Positions 19,650 to 30,339 of a stretch of DNA of 64,000 bases are shown piece by piece. Every line of letters begins with the position of its first letter. Within the stretch, counting starts at the first letter, position 1. The stretch comes from Chionoecetes opilio (Eukaryota > Arthropoda > Malacostraca > Decapoda > Majidae). The notes beneath the pieces were generated by a model. That model was not told where the DNA came from. It saw only the letters and a program-made list of their open reading frames with translations, and searched no databases. Where the stretch lies: positions 152,501-216,500 of the forward strand of contig JACEEZ010007099.1 in the NCBI GenBank assembly GCA_016584305.1, given 5' to 3'. The translations under genes and the position numbers were made by a program.

Positions 19650-19979
19650 GTGTCAAATCAGCGATTGCACCGTGAGACTGAATCGAGGCCTATTACCTGC
19701 ATTGTCCGTCAGCGCCAACTTGGGCTATATGGGCATGTGGCACGCTACCCTGAAACCGATCCTTCCCATCGGGTTGTATCTGTAAGAGACAATCCGGCGT
19801 GGAGGAGGCCAAGGGGGCGCCCACAAGGCTCGTGGCTGGGGCAAGTTGATGTTTCCTGTCGAGAGCTGCTTGTTATGGGAAGGCAGCCTGCATGGGGACT
19901 CGCGCGTGGTGACCCCCGGGAGTGGCGTCGTAGGCTGGGCGAGGCGACGCGCCCCCCGGCGTATGCCCCCAATGATTGA
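19650..19979 (+). pseudogene. LINE ORF2 C-terminal fragment, copy 1
   Basis: Reads RETESRPITCIVRQRQLGLY, GHVARYPETDPSHRVVSVRD, then WRRPRGRPQGSWLGQVDV, WRRRLGEATRPPAYAPND and stop. The order R-x-x-x-L-x-x-x-GH(V)-x-R, then RRPRGRPxxxWLxxV, then D-x-x-x-WRRR is the typical tail of many non-LTR retrotransposon polyproteins. The reverse transcriptase itself is missing, so it is a 5'-truncated insertion. It ends in a TGATTGATTGATT-type tail at 19973. Confidence 0.8.
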
Positions 19980-20298
19980 TTGATTTATAAGAGAGTAGTG
20001 ACAACTCCATTTATGGGCGCCACCTTGCTGCCAGGGCCTCTCCGTTCACTCTAGACCCGGGGAAGTTCTCAAGGCATCATGACCCCGCAGTATATCATGT
20101 TAGACATGTATAAATGAGGTACTGATATCTTCGGAAATGTTTGTTCAATAAGATTATCACATAAAACACAGTAAAACACATTAATGCTAAAATTCGATCA
20201 AAAGGTTCCCGAACTCCACCTATAAAAGGCAGAGAATGTGTCTGCTTCAGATGCCTTGTTCATGTGGTTCCCTTTCTGTTGTTTGATGGGGCGGTAAG

Positions 20299-21585
20299 CA
20301 GAGCTGGGCACTTCCGTACCTCTGTCCGTACCTCCGTACCTCCGTACCTACGGACTTCCAAACTAGGTCCGGAAGTCCGGAGGTACGGAAAGTTTTTCAA
20401 AGGTACGGAAGTAACAGGTACGGACCTGCGAAATTTTGGGTCCGTACTTCCGTACCTGATATTTTCTATGATGAAAAAAAAAAAAAAACGAAGACGAAAA
20501 AACAGTCCACAGAATAACTTTCACGCGTTTTGGCGGGCAATTTGCCACTAGCTGTCAGCTGATCATTTCCTAAGGCGAGATCCGTGCATCTGTGGTGCCT
20601 GGTAAACACCAAACGTGCGGCATCAAGCTCAAGATCAACAACGTTTTATGTTTACAGTCACATCACCCGGCAACGCGTTTCAAAGTTTCACTGCTATTGC
20701 TTACTGTTTAGTGTTTACAACTTGTGGGGGTGTGTGGCAACCCTCATCTTCCCGCCACATCTCAGTGTCACCCAAGGCGGGGAGTTGTGACTCCGGCGAG
20801 GCAGTGACTAGTCGTCCTGTCAGCTCTCTGTAATTAGAGGTTAAGTCTCCAATAAACATCACGGCGCGCCCCCAGCCCTTCTGTGTTCCAACCCCACCAC
20901 AACTAAACATGGACAAATACGTGAAAAGAAGTGATAGCGACAGGAGCAGGAGTGTGTCTGGGAATAGTAGCTGTAGTAGTGTGAAACCCGCTACAGGAAT
21001 GCCTGGCTGGACCTTTTCAAGAGGTACAACACCCCTCTCCCCAGCTCTGCTGCCGTGGAAAGGCTGTTCAGCTCCGCGGGAGACATCTTGCGGCCGAAGA
21101 GGTCCAGCCTCAGCAACATAAACTTTGAGCAGCTGGTGTTTGTGAGGGGCAACATGCACCTCCTAGGCTACAAGGAGGTGTAGCAGCAGTACAAGGAGGA
21201 GAAGGAAGTGGAGTAGGAGTTATACACTCTAGAATAAACTTGTGATTTAAACTAATTAGTCATTTCACTCATTTGTGAACTGTGAAGACTGGAGACAAAT
21301 TTTATTTTAATTGATTTGATGATTATTTGATGGTAAATATATATTGCTATATATATTTATGAAGCTCTGATGTATTATAGCCTTGTATTTTTTTTTATTT
21401 TTGAGGTACTGACTATATTTTTTCAGGCGCGTTTTAATAGTTATAGGGTACAGGTACGGAGGTACGGAGTAAAAGTAAAAGCAAAGTAAAATAAGGTACG
21501 GAAGTACAGGTACGGACGACCCGCGTCCCGAAGTACGGAAGTACAGGTACGGACTACCCCAAATCCAGGAACGTGCCCAGCTCTG
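20299..21585 (+). mobile_element. hAT transposon, internally deleted, perfect 8-bp target duplication
   Basis: Ends CAGAGCTGGGCA (20299-20310) and TGCCCAGCTCTG (21574-21585) are exact complements. GCGGTAAG flanks both sides (20291-20298 and 21586-21593), the 8-bp duplication of the hAT superfamily. Subterminal regions carry many TCCGTACCT/AGGTACGGA words in both orientations. Inside are the first about 31 codons of an ORF and a transposase dimerisation domain, with the middle deleted. The matching site in the second copy of this segment (about 34690) is empty. Confidence 0.95.
20909..21183 (+). pseudogene. hAT transposase remnant: N-terminus joined out of frame to dimerisation domain
   Basis: ATG at 20909 opens MDKYVKRSDSDRSRSVSGNS and a few more residues. 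From 20992, in a different frame, comes YRNAWLDLFKRYNTPLPSSA, AVERLFSSAGDILRPKRSSL and SNINFEQLVFVRGN, ending in stop at 21181-21183. The P-(S/A)SA-x-(V/S)-ER-x-FS-x-AG-x-(I/L)-x-x-x-(K/R)R-x-x-L segment is the hAT C-terminal dimerisation domain. The RNase H-like catalytic core and any zinc finger are deleted, so the element could move only with help from a full-length relative. Confidence 0.9.
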
Positions 21586-21998
21586 GCGGTAAGTAGTGTG
21601 GTATAAGCTGGCCTTTCAGAGTGTGGCACATCCTATGCATCCTTGTCTTATACCTCTGCTCATGTCTATTTATGTTTATTTGGCCTTTCCTGTATTTTTC
21701 ATCATTTCTTTTTGTTTAAACATTTTACACAAGATTCTGCTGACAACTTTATAATTATATAAGGGTTCAATAAATATTTCTATCCTCCCATTGCGTCCAT
21801 GTATAATTGTATCTCATAAAGAAGAATGAACAATCTAGACCCATTTACAGCACTGCCCACCAGACCAGTGCTGGGGCATTACCAGGCCAGGGAGGGTGGG
21901 CAGGAGGCAACACTGTCCACCCCCACTCACTCCCACACAGGACACGCCACCACCCACAATGCCTCGGCACACACTGGACCACACTTGTCCACACCACC

Positions 21999-23165
21999 TC
22001 AAAAGTGGATCCGCATGTGGCTAGAAATATCACCCCTAGTCTTGAAATGCTTCCCACAGACATCACATTTGAATTCCCTCAGGCCAGAGTGTCGGAAGAT
22101 ATGTCGATTGAGTTCACTATTCGAAAGGAATCTTTTCCCACACTCTTCACATTCATAATTCCTTTCACCAGTGTGTGTCAGGGTGTGTGTGGTGAGGTGA
22201 GACTTTCGAGTGAATCTTTTCCCACACTCTTCACATTCATAATTCCTTTCACCAGTGTGTGTCAGGGTGTGTGTGGTGAGGTGAGACTTTCGAGTGAATC
22301 TTTTCCCACACTCTTCACATTCATAATTCCTTTCACCAGTGTGTGTCAGGGTGTGTGTGGTGAGGTGAGACTTTCGAGTGAATCTTTTCCCACACTCTTC
22401 ACATTCATAATTCCTTTCACCAGTGTGTGTCAGGGTGTGTGTGGTGAGGTGAGACGTATCAGTGAATCTTTTCCCACACTCTTCACATTCATAATTCCTT
22501 TCACCAGTGTGTGTCACGGTGTGTCTGGTGAGGTGAGACTTAAGAGTGAATCTTTTCCCACACTCTTCACATTCATAATTCCTTTCACCAGTGTGTGTCA
22601 GGGTGTGTCTGGTGAGGTGAGACTTTCGAGTGAATATTTTCCCACACTCTTCACATTCATAATTCCTTTCACCAGTGTGTGTCAGGGTGTGTGTGGTAAG
22701 GTGAGACTTTCGAGTGAATCTTTTCCCACACTCTTGGCATTCATGGCCCTTATCACCAGTGTGTGTCAGTGTGTGTCTGGTGAGGTGAGACTTTTGAGTG
22801 AATCTTTTCCCACACTCTTGGCATTCATGGCCCTTATCACCAGTGCCTTCAGGAAGATCAACACACCCCAGCCTGCCCACACCAGAGGCACACTGCTCCT
22901 GTGTGCTGTGGCCACTCCTGCTGCTGCCTGTTCTTGCAGCCATCTCTGCAACACGACTTATGACAGGCCCGCTGCTCTTGTAGAGGCCCTCAGGGAAGCT
23001 GGGCTCAGCAGGGTTTCCCAAGGATACACTCAGCACTGTCCTTGAGGACCAAGGGATCAGGAGTGGGAAGCACCAAGGAGTCCCGTCAGAAGCACTGGGC
23101 AGTTCCCCTGTGAGCACCAAGCACAGCACACAACAGTCACCTGAAACACGTGATAGAGGTGTCAC
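21999..23165 (-). CDS. C2H2 zinc-finger protein, ten fingers
   Basis: The minus strand encodes 388 residues if started at the ATG at 23165. About 100 non-finger residues are followed by ten C-x2-C-x12-H-x3-H fingers joined by TG(E/D)(R/K)-type linkers, ending SSHMRIHF and stop. Fingers 1-2 start GHECQECGKRF, fingers 3-9 NYECEECGK, and finger 10 (FKCDVCGKHFKTRGDISSHM) differs. Fingers 6, 7 and 8 are identical. Such proteins bind DNA in the nucleus. No KRAB, BTB or ZAD domain is visible. The true start is uncertain: reversed acceptors at 23107 and near 23140 suggest this is a last exon, and EMAARTG offers a later internal Met. The N-terminal part repeats in the copy near 36100. Confidence 0.8.
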   Translation of the reverse strand: MTPLSRVSGDCCVLCLVLTGELPSASDGTPWCFPLLIPWSSRTVLSVSLGNPAEPSFPEGLYKSSGPVISRVAEMAARTGSSRSGHSTQEQCASGVGRLGCVDLPEGTGDKGHECQECGKRFTQKSHLTRHTLTHTGDKGHECQECGKRFTRKSHLTTHTLTHTGERNYECEECGKIFTRKSHLTRHTLTHTGERNYECEECGKRFTLKSHLTRHTVTHTGERNYECEECGKRFTDTSHLTTHTLTHTGERNYECEECGKRFTRKSHLTTHTLTHTGERNYECEECGKRFTRKSHLTTHTLTHTGERNYECEECGKRFTRKSHLTTHTLTHTGERNYECEECGKRFLSNSELNRHIFRHSGLREFKCDVCGKHFKTRGDISSHMRIHF

Positions 23166-23452
23166 CCAACAGGTAACTGTGTAATTACAGACAGGTATGC
23201 TGGGCTAAACAGCAAGGCAAAATCTGACTCAGTAAAATGCTTTTGTGTCCAACCCTTATTTATGGGGTCATAATGATATCTGCAGCAGCAAGACTATCTT
23301 ATCACCTGTTGACTTCCCTTTACTCAATACACTACTCTTTAAGGCGATCGTGGTTCGCTGCCACGTTCCAGCCGCAAGAACTGAGCCAAAAGCAAAGGGC
23401 CAGAGGCTGGACGCCTAGACTTGATAAAATACACATATTGGGTGCTGTGTAA

Positions 23453-24379
23453 GGTTATAATGGACGAGGACTTGGCGGTCGTTTTCAGAGAATCTGACTA
23501 TTTTTTCCTGGCCTACAATAGGTGCTTTATCTAATGGTGATGGCTTTATTTTGCACAAACCCATAGCTTTCATTAAAAAAAAAAAAATCACCGAATTTTA
23601 TGTTACCGTTGCCATTAAAAACACTGAATCTCCATCAGAAAAATCACTAAAACTTTGCCGAGAAAAAATAGTCAGGGTCTTATAGGTTATAACGAAACCT
23701 ATAAGGTTAGGTTAGGTATACTAGTACTTTGTAGTTAAGGTTAGGTTTGGTTTCATTAAAACCTATAAGGTTAGGTTAGGTTTCATTAAAACCTATAAGG
23801 TTAGGTTAGGTTTCATTAAAACCTATAAGGTTAGGTTAGGTTTCATTAAAACCTATAAGGTTAGGTTAGGTTTCATTAAAACCTATAAGGTTAGGTTAGG
23901 TTTCATTAAAACCTATAAGGTTAGGTTAGGTTTCATTAAAACCTATAAGGTTAGGTTAGGTTTCATTAAAACCTATAAGGTTACGTTAGGTTTCATTAAA
24001 ACCTATAAGGTTAGGTTAGGTTTCATTAAAACCTATAAGGTTAGGTTAGGTTTCATTAAAACCTATAAGGTTAGGTTAGGTTTCATTAAAACCTATAAGG
24101 TTAGGTTAGGTTTCATTAAAACCTATAAGGTTAGGTTAGGTTTCATTAAAACCTATAAGACCCTGACTAATTTTTCCCGGCCAAGTTTTAGTGCTTTTTC
24201 TGATGGAGATTCAGTGTTTTTAATGGCAACGGTACCATAAAATTCAGTTTTTTTTTCTTTTTTTCTATGGGTTTGCGCAAAATAAAGGTATCACCATTAG
24301 AAAAAGCACCTATTGTAGGCCAGGAAAAATAGTCGGTGTCTCTGAAAACGACCGATAAGTCCTCGTCCATTCTTACCCA
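23453..24379. mobile_element. TIR element enclosing a TTAGG-like 30-bp array
   Basis: The left arm (GGTTATAATGGACGAGGACTT, then TTTTTTCCTGGCCTACAATA and GGTGCTTTATC) is mirrored at 24170-24379 by AAGCACCTATTGTAGGCCAG and AAGTCCTCGTCCATTCTTACC. The core 23689-24158 is the 30-bp array described separately. No transposase. Confidence 0.8.
23689..24158. repeat. 30-bp array containing telomere-type GGTTAGGTTAGG
   Basis: Unit TTTCATTAAAACCTATAAGG followed by TTAGGTTAGG, period 30, about 14 nearly identical copies. Each unit carries two TTAGG words, the arthropod telomere repeat. Confidence 0.95.
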
Positions 24380-24490
24380 GGTTATAATAGATGAGGACTT
24401 CGCAGTCATTTTCAGAGACACCGACTATTTTTTCCTGGCCTACAATAGGTGCTTTTTCTAATGGAGATAGTTTTATTTTGCATAAACCGT

Positions 24491-24529
<39 letters not shown>

Positions 24530-24588
24530 AGGAAAAAATAGGCAGTCTCTGAAAACGACCGCGAAATCCTCGTCCATTATTACCCTAT
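24380..24588. mobile_element. Shorter relative of the preceding TIR element
   Basis: GGTTATAATAGATGAGGACTTC to CCTCGTCCATTATTACC repeats the arms of the 23453 element head to tail, with an A-tract (24497-24528) replacing the array. Confidence 0.75.
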
Positions 24589-24699
24589 AGAATATCAAGA
24601 TAAAGAACTGGAACTGTCGCCGAAAAAAGGAACACACAGAAACGTAAAGAAAGGAACACTCGCCGACGGCGGCGAGAATTCCGCTGCCGCTGGACGAGT

Positions 24700-25890
24700 T
24701 TCAAGTGTGTGGGCGTAACCAGCTGTCACTGCCTCGGCACTTGAACCCAGACCAGCTTGAGGTGATGGCAGGACAGTGGCAGTAGCCAGGTGGTGGGCGT
24801 AACCAGCTGTCACTGCCTCGACACTTGAACCCAGACCAGCTTGAGGTGATGGCAGGACAGTGGCAGTAGCCAGGTGGTGGGCGTAACCAGCTGTCACTGC
24901 CTCGACACTTGAACCCAGACCAGCTTGAGGTGATGGCAGGACAGTGGCAGTAGCCAGGTGGTGGGCGTAACCAGCTGTCACTGCCTCGGCACTTGAACCC
25001 AGACCAGCTTGGGGTGATGGCAGGACAGTGGCAGTAGCCAGGTGGTGGGCGTAACCAGCTGTCACTGCCTCGGCACTTGAACCCAGACCAGCTTGAGGTG
25101 ATGGCAGGACAGTGGCAGTAGCCAGGTGGTGGGCGTAACCAGCTGTCACTGCCTCGGCACTTGAACCCAGACCAGCTTGAGGTGATGGCAGGACAGTGGC
25201 AGTAGCCAGGTGGTGGGCGTAACCAGCTGTCACTGCCTCGGCACTTGAACCCAGACCAGCTTGAGGTGATGGCAGGACAGTGGCAGTAGCCAGGTGGTGG
25301 GCGTAACCAGCTGTCACTGCCTCGGCACTTGAACCCAGACCAGCTTGAGGTGATGGCAGGACAGTGGCAGTAGCCAGGTGGTGGGCGTAACCAGCTGTCA
25401 CTGCCTCGGCACTTGAACCCAGACCAGCTTGAGGTGATGGCAGGACAGTGGCAGTAGCCAGGTGGTGGGCGTAACCAGCTGTCACTGCCTCGACACTTGA
25501 ACCCAGACCAGCTTGAGGTGATGGCAGGACAGTGGCAGTAGCCAGGTGGTGGGCGTAACCAGCTGTCACTGCCTCGACGCTTGAACCCAGACCAGCTTGA
25601 GGTGATGGCAGGACAGTGGCAGTAGCCGGGTGGTGGGCGTAACCAGCTGTCACTGCCTCGACACTTGAACCCAGACCAGCTTGAGGTGATGGCAGGACAG
25701 TGGCAGTAGCCAGGTGGTGGGCGTAACCAGCTGTCACTGCCTCGACACTTGAACCCAGACCAGCTTGAGGTGATGGCAGGACAGTGGCAGTAGCCAGGTG
25801 GTGGGTGTAACCAGCTGTCACTGCCTCGGCACTTGAACCCAGACCAGCTTGAGGTGATGGAAGGACAGTGGCAGTAGCCGGGTGGTGGGC
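24700..25890. repeat. 84-bp minisatellite, about 14 copies
   Basis: Unit begins GTGGGCGTAACCAGCTGTCA and includes CTGCCTCGGCACTTGAACCC and CAGGACAGTGGCAGTAGCCA; period 84 with a few single-base variants. The period equals 28 codons, so two minus-strand frames stay open for 408 and 438 codons. No start context, conserved domain or biased substitution supports coding. Confidence 0.93.
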
Positions 25891-26423
25891 GGCCGAGGCA
25901 CCAGGAAAAGACTGTGTCTGCCACCTCGGCCCAGGGGGAAAATCTTAAGAACAAAGGGCTCCACGCTAAGCTGACCCAAATGTTGGCTCTACGTATTATA
26001 CTTACTGTCCTTAACACATCTGTTTAGATCTTAATGAGTGCCGATCCTTACTTTGCCTACATGGCCGATATTTAATTTCAGGTTCTTGAGAAAAACAGTG
26101 AGACGCGCAATTAATGGACAACGAGTTTGAAAAAGTAGTGCGTATCTAAGTAGTAGGTATAACCTAGGGGGGGTCAAGGGGGTCGGAGCCCCTCCGTTAG
26201 GTTAGAGTAGAGTAGGTCAGGTCAGGGCAGGTTAGGTAAGGGCAGGTTAGGTAGGGCAGGTCAGGTTAGGGCAGGTTAGGTTAGGGCAGGTTAGGTTAGG
26301 GCAGGTTAGGTTAGGGCAGGTTAGGGCAGGGCAGGTTAGGTTAGTGCACAGCACGAGGGGCTCGAGGAGGGGTCATAGGTTAGGTCTGTAGAGTTTTGTC
26401 ATCTTTAGAATAAAGGCTCAACC
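25891..26423. other. Intergenic, with a (TTAGGGCAGG)n-like stretch
   Basis: 26195-26350 is a run of GGTTAGGTTAGGGCA-type words. 26429-26452 is a (TTC)n tract leading into the TIR element. No gene. Confidence 0.6.
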
Positions 26424-26809
26424 TCCTATCTTCTTCTTCTTCTTCTTCTTCTGACCAACAAGCTCGGGGACATGGTGGGAAACCGGGGTTTTGGGTGGGG
26501 GAGCACACACATAAAGGAAATGTGGCCCCCTACAAAAAATCCCTTAACTAGGGAAGTTTCCCTAGTTCATAGACTAACGGGGCCATATTATTATTTCCCC
26601 GATAGTCTATGAACTAGGGAAATTTCCCTAGTTAAGTGATTTTGGTCAATTTATAGTTTCACCCAACCAACGATTTTCTGATGCGCCTTATGTTTTTCTG
26701 GTGTATTTTTATGTGTTGTGAATGACTGCTAACCGTTTCTGTTGCAATTTTTTTTTTTTTTGCAAAAATGACAAAAAACAACAAAATTAACCTAAACTTA
26801 ACCAAACCC

Positions 26810-27648
26810 TTGCCCATACCTGCCCATACCTAACCCTTGCCCATACCTAACCTTTGCCCATACCTAACCCTTGCCCATACCTAACCTTTGCCCATACCTA
26901 ACCTTTGCCCATACCTAACCCTTGCCCATACCTAACCCTTGCCCATACCTAACCCTTGCCCATACCTAACCTTTGCCCATACCTAACCCTTGCCCATACC
27001 TAACCTTTGCCCATACCTAACCTTTGCCCATACCTAACCTTTGCCCATACCTAACCCTTGCCCATACCTAACCTTTGCCCATACCTAACCCTTGCCCATA
27101 CCTAACCTTTGCCCATACCTAACCTTTGCCCATACCTAACCCTTGCCCATACCTAACCTTTGCCCATACCTAACCTTTGCCCATACCTAACCTTTGCCCA
27201 TACCTAACCTTTGCCCATACCTAACCCTTGCCCATACCTAACCTTTGCCCATACCTAACCCTTGCCCATACCTAACCCTTGCCCATACCTAACCCTTGCC
27301 CATACCTAACCCTTGCCCATACCTAACCTTTGCCCATACCTAACCTTTGCCCATACCTAACCTTTGCCCATACCTAACCCTTGCCCATACCTAACCTTTG
27401 CCCATACCTAACCTTTGCCCATACCTAACCCTTGCCCATACCTAACCTTTGCCCATACCTAACCCTTGCCCATACCTAACCTTTGCCCATACCTAACCTT
27501 TGCCCATACCTAACCTTTGCCCATACCTAACCTTTGCCCATACCTAACCCTTGCCCATACCTAACCCTTGCCCATACCTAACCCTTGCCCATACCTAACC
27601 TTTGCCCATACCTAACCTTTGCCCATACCTAACCTAACCTTTACCTAA
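26810..27648. repeat. 17-bp array CCCATACCTAACCTTTG, about 48 copies
   Basis: Period 17 with a C/T variant (CCCTTG or CCTTTG) scattered irregularly along the array. Each unit has one CCTAA, the complement of TTAGG. An A-tract (27651-27679) follows. Confidence 0.95.
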
Positions 27649-27682
<34 letters not shown>

Positions 27683-27722
27683 TTGTTCTAGTGTTTGCCC
27701 ACACTCCCCTCTCCCACAAAAC

Positions 27723-28595
27723 AAGCTGGGGGACCTGGGGGAATGCGGGATATTTGGCTGGGGGACCTGGGGGAATGCGGGATATTTGGCTGGGGGACCT
27801 GGGGGAATGTGGGATATTTGGCTGGGGGACCTGGGGGAATGCGGGATATTTGGCTGGGGGACCTGGGGGAATGCGGGATATTTGGCTGGGGGACCTGGGG
27901 GAATGCGGGATATTTGGCTGGGGGACCTGGGGGAATGCGGGATATTTGGCTGGGGGACCTGGGGGAATGCGGGATATTTGGCTGGGGGACCTGGGGGAAT
28001 ACGGGATATTTGGCTGGGGGACCTGGGGGAATGCGGGATATTTGGCTGGGGGACCTGGGGGAATGCGGGATATTTGGCTGGGGGACCTGGGGGAATGCGG
28101 GATATTTGCCTGGGGGAATGCGGGATATTTGGCTGGGGGACCTGGGGGAATGCGGGATATTTGGCTGGGGGACCTGGGGGAATGCAGGATATTTGGCTGG
28201 GGGACCTGGGGGAATGCGGGATATTTGGCTGGGGACCTGGGGGAATGCGGGATATTTGGCTGGGGGACCTGGGGGAATGCAGGATATTTGGCTGGGGGAC
28301 CTGGGGGAATGCGGGATATTTGGCTGGGGGACCTGGGGGAATGTGGGATATTTGGCTGGGGGACCTGGGGGAATGCGGGATATTTGGCTGGGGGACCTGG
28401 GGGAATGTGGGATATTTGGCTGGGGGACCTGGGGGAATGCGGGATATTTGGCTGGGGGACCTGGGGGAATGCGGGATATTTGGCTGGGGGACCTGGGGGA
28501 ATGCGGGATATTTGGCTGGGGGACCTGGGGGAATGCGGGATATTTGGCTGGGGGACCTGGGGAATGCGGGATATTTGTTTGGGGTACAAAATATG
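27723..28595. repeat. 32-bp G-rich array, about 27 copies
   Basis: Unit CTGGGGGACCTGGGGGAATG followed by CGGGATATTTGG, period 32. It is open in several frames on both strands (286-351 codons), because the unit lacks stops and its period rotates through all frames. Not a gene. Confidence 0.96.
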
Positions 28596-28739
28596 CGTCG
28601 CAACCACATAGTTTTTGAGTTAGGGGGTGTTGTAAAAATTCCCTAGATCCAGGGAAAATTCTTTGGATTTCTTTTGAGTCCAGAGACGTGTGAACCTGAC
28701 GATCCTCACAGAATGATGACCGAAGTGTCGAGAACCCCC

Positions 28740-28965
28740 CCAACCCCCCGCTAGGAGGTTAGGTTATATTTGTTTAGGTTAGGTTAGATTTGGTTAGGTT
28801 AGGGTAGGTTATATTTGGTTAGGTTAGGTTAGATTTGGTAAGGTTAGGTTAGATTTGGTTAGGTTAGTTTAGATTTAGTTAGGTTAGCTTAGGTTAGATT
28901 TGGTTAGGTTAGTTTATCGGTGGGTCAAGCCCCCCGCTAGGTTAGGTTAATTTTGGTTAGGCAAA
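28740..28965. repeat. Interstitial TTAGG-rich tract
   Basis: Irregular mixture of GGTTAGGTTAG and ATTTGGTTAGGTT words inside the TIR element. Confidence 0.8.
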
Positions 28966-29290
28966 TTTCTCCAGAGTTAAGGAAATGACCCTAGATCTAG
29001 GGAATTTTACCTCCCTACACAACTCTTAAATTACGTGTTTCTGACGCATAATTTGTTCCCCACCTGAAAACCCAGCATTCCCACAGGTCCCAAGACATAA
29101 AAACACCAGAAAAACATAAGGCGCATCAGAAAATCGTTGGTTGGGTGAAACTATAAATTATTAGTGATTTTTTTGGTGGGCCATATTTCCCTTCTGTGTG
29201 TGTGCTCCCCCAGCCAAAACCCCCGGTGGCCCCCCATGTCCCCGAGCTTGTTGGCCATAAGATAAGATATGAAGATAAGAAGAAGTGGAG

Positions 29291-29307
29291 CATTTTGTTC
29301 TCCGCCC

Positions 29308-29340
<33 letters not shown>

Positions 29341-30339
29341 AGCTACCTGAACACCTGTAGCCGCTGCCTGTATGCAGAGTGTGTGTAGGTGAGTGAGTGA
29401 GGCACACTGCAGCACCACAGGCAAGGCCGGGCTGTTCCCAGACCACCCGTTATCACCACACAGGAATCACACTCCTACCCCACAACTACTCACTTCTTCT
29501 TCTCCTTCTTGTTACCTGGAGTTGCCAGTCTGAACATTGACATCGCTGCATAGGTTGTTTTGACCGTCTTGTTTGTCTTTTCTATTTTTGAACAAATATT
29601 GTGCAAGATAAATGCATCATATGTTTGTGAAGATCCTCCCCCCAACGAACCCTGCAGAAGAGCTCCCCCCCTATATAACACTAAATTCGCCAGGGAAATG
29701 TCTTGTTTTCTTTGAGTACAGAACGTGTGGTGGCCGTTCATCCCTAACATTTCTACATCCGTGATTTCAGGAAATTTAGAAGGTACTATCTGAGAGTCCC
29801 CTGTCATTTTGTGTCTTCATCTGTCACCTATATACTATAGTAGTGCGTGTGTCTGTCTGGTCTGGTCCTGTCTTTTTGGGGTACCGAAACTGTAAATTCA
29901 ATTTTTATGAGTGAGGCTAAACCGAAATCGCAAATAATTCCCTAGTGGTAAGGCGGCTGGTCCCCGCTGTCGAGTGAATATTTTTGAAGGGGGTTTTGGG
30001 CTAAAAACACATTAGGCGTACTAATTTACTGAAAAACTCTACGTAACGTCTGACCGCATTCCACAAATTCAGTAGAACTCATGGACGTTTGGTGTGCGTT
30101 TCGTGGATGTGTGTTGTGGAATCACACGGAACACCAAGGGTTGGAATAACACGGAACACAAAGGTTGGAATCACACGGAACACAAGGGTTGGAATCACAC
30201 GAAATAACAAAGGGTTGGAATCACACGGAACACAAAGGGTTGATCACGGAACGTGGTCACCCTACCGTAGATATTCCCATGGGTGATGGGTGATGGCACC
30301 ATGGTATTCACCATGGTGCTATAATGATGACACTGCACC
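29291..30339. other. Intergenic, with one unexplained small minus-strand frame
   Basis: A (CA)n tract lies at 29312-29338. Minus-strand 29490-29807 is open for 105 codons (MTGDSQIVPSKFPEITDVEM and onward, ending in a Lys-rich tail). No family was recognised, and a possible donor CTCCAG|GTAACA sits near its end, so it could be a first exon or chance. 30115-30250 holds four or five imperfect copies of a GGTTGGAATCACACGGAACA-type unit. Confidence 0.4.

Larger units (their letters stand above)
19098..23349. repeat. Segmental repeat, copy 1
   Basis: Matches 32122-36408 (copy 2) over its whole length apart from the hAT element at 20299-21585, which copy 2 lacks, and an insert of about 1.38 kb at 33227-34606, which copy 1 lacks. 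The stretch 21590-22830 recurs in corrupt form at 62570-64000. Copy 1 is the cleanest: its LINE tail and zinc-finger frame are open. Confidence 0.85.
26424..29290. mobile_element. 2.9-kb TIR element carrying two satellite arrays
   Basis: Left arm ACCAACAAGCTCGGGGACAT, GGGTGGGGGAGCACACACA, and AACGATTTTCTGATGCGCCT (26454-26720) is mirrored at 29095-29258 by AGGCGCATCAGAAAATCGTT, TGTGTGTGCTCCCCCAGCC and ATGTCCCCGAGCTTGTTGG. A secondary inverted repeat (CCCTAGTTCATAGACTA) lies at 26560-26625. Inside are a 17-bp array, a 32-bp array and TTAGG/TTTGG-rich sequence (28750-28960). No transposase frame. Confidence 0.78.

Noticed and set aside
21807..23045. 412-codon plus-strand frame across the zinc-finger locus
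   Set aside because: Antisense shadow of the C2H2 array; the minus strand has the conserved Cys/His spacing.
24595..26017. 408- and 438-codon minus-strand frames
   Set aside because: Both come from the 84-bp array, whose period is a multiple of three. Two overlapping frames are equally open, and neither shows coding bias or a known domain.
27641..28743. Several 286-351-codon frames on both strands
   Set aside because: All read the same 32-bp array; being open in several frames on both strands shows that the unit lacks stops, not that it codes.
23689..29000. TTAGG-rich DNA as a true chromosome end
   Set aside because: The arrays are interstitial, have longer mixed units, and are enclosed by inverted arms with unique sequence on both sides.
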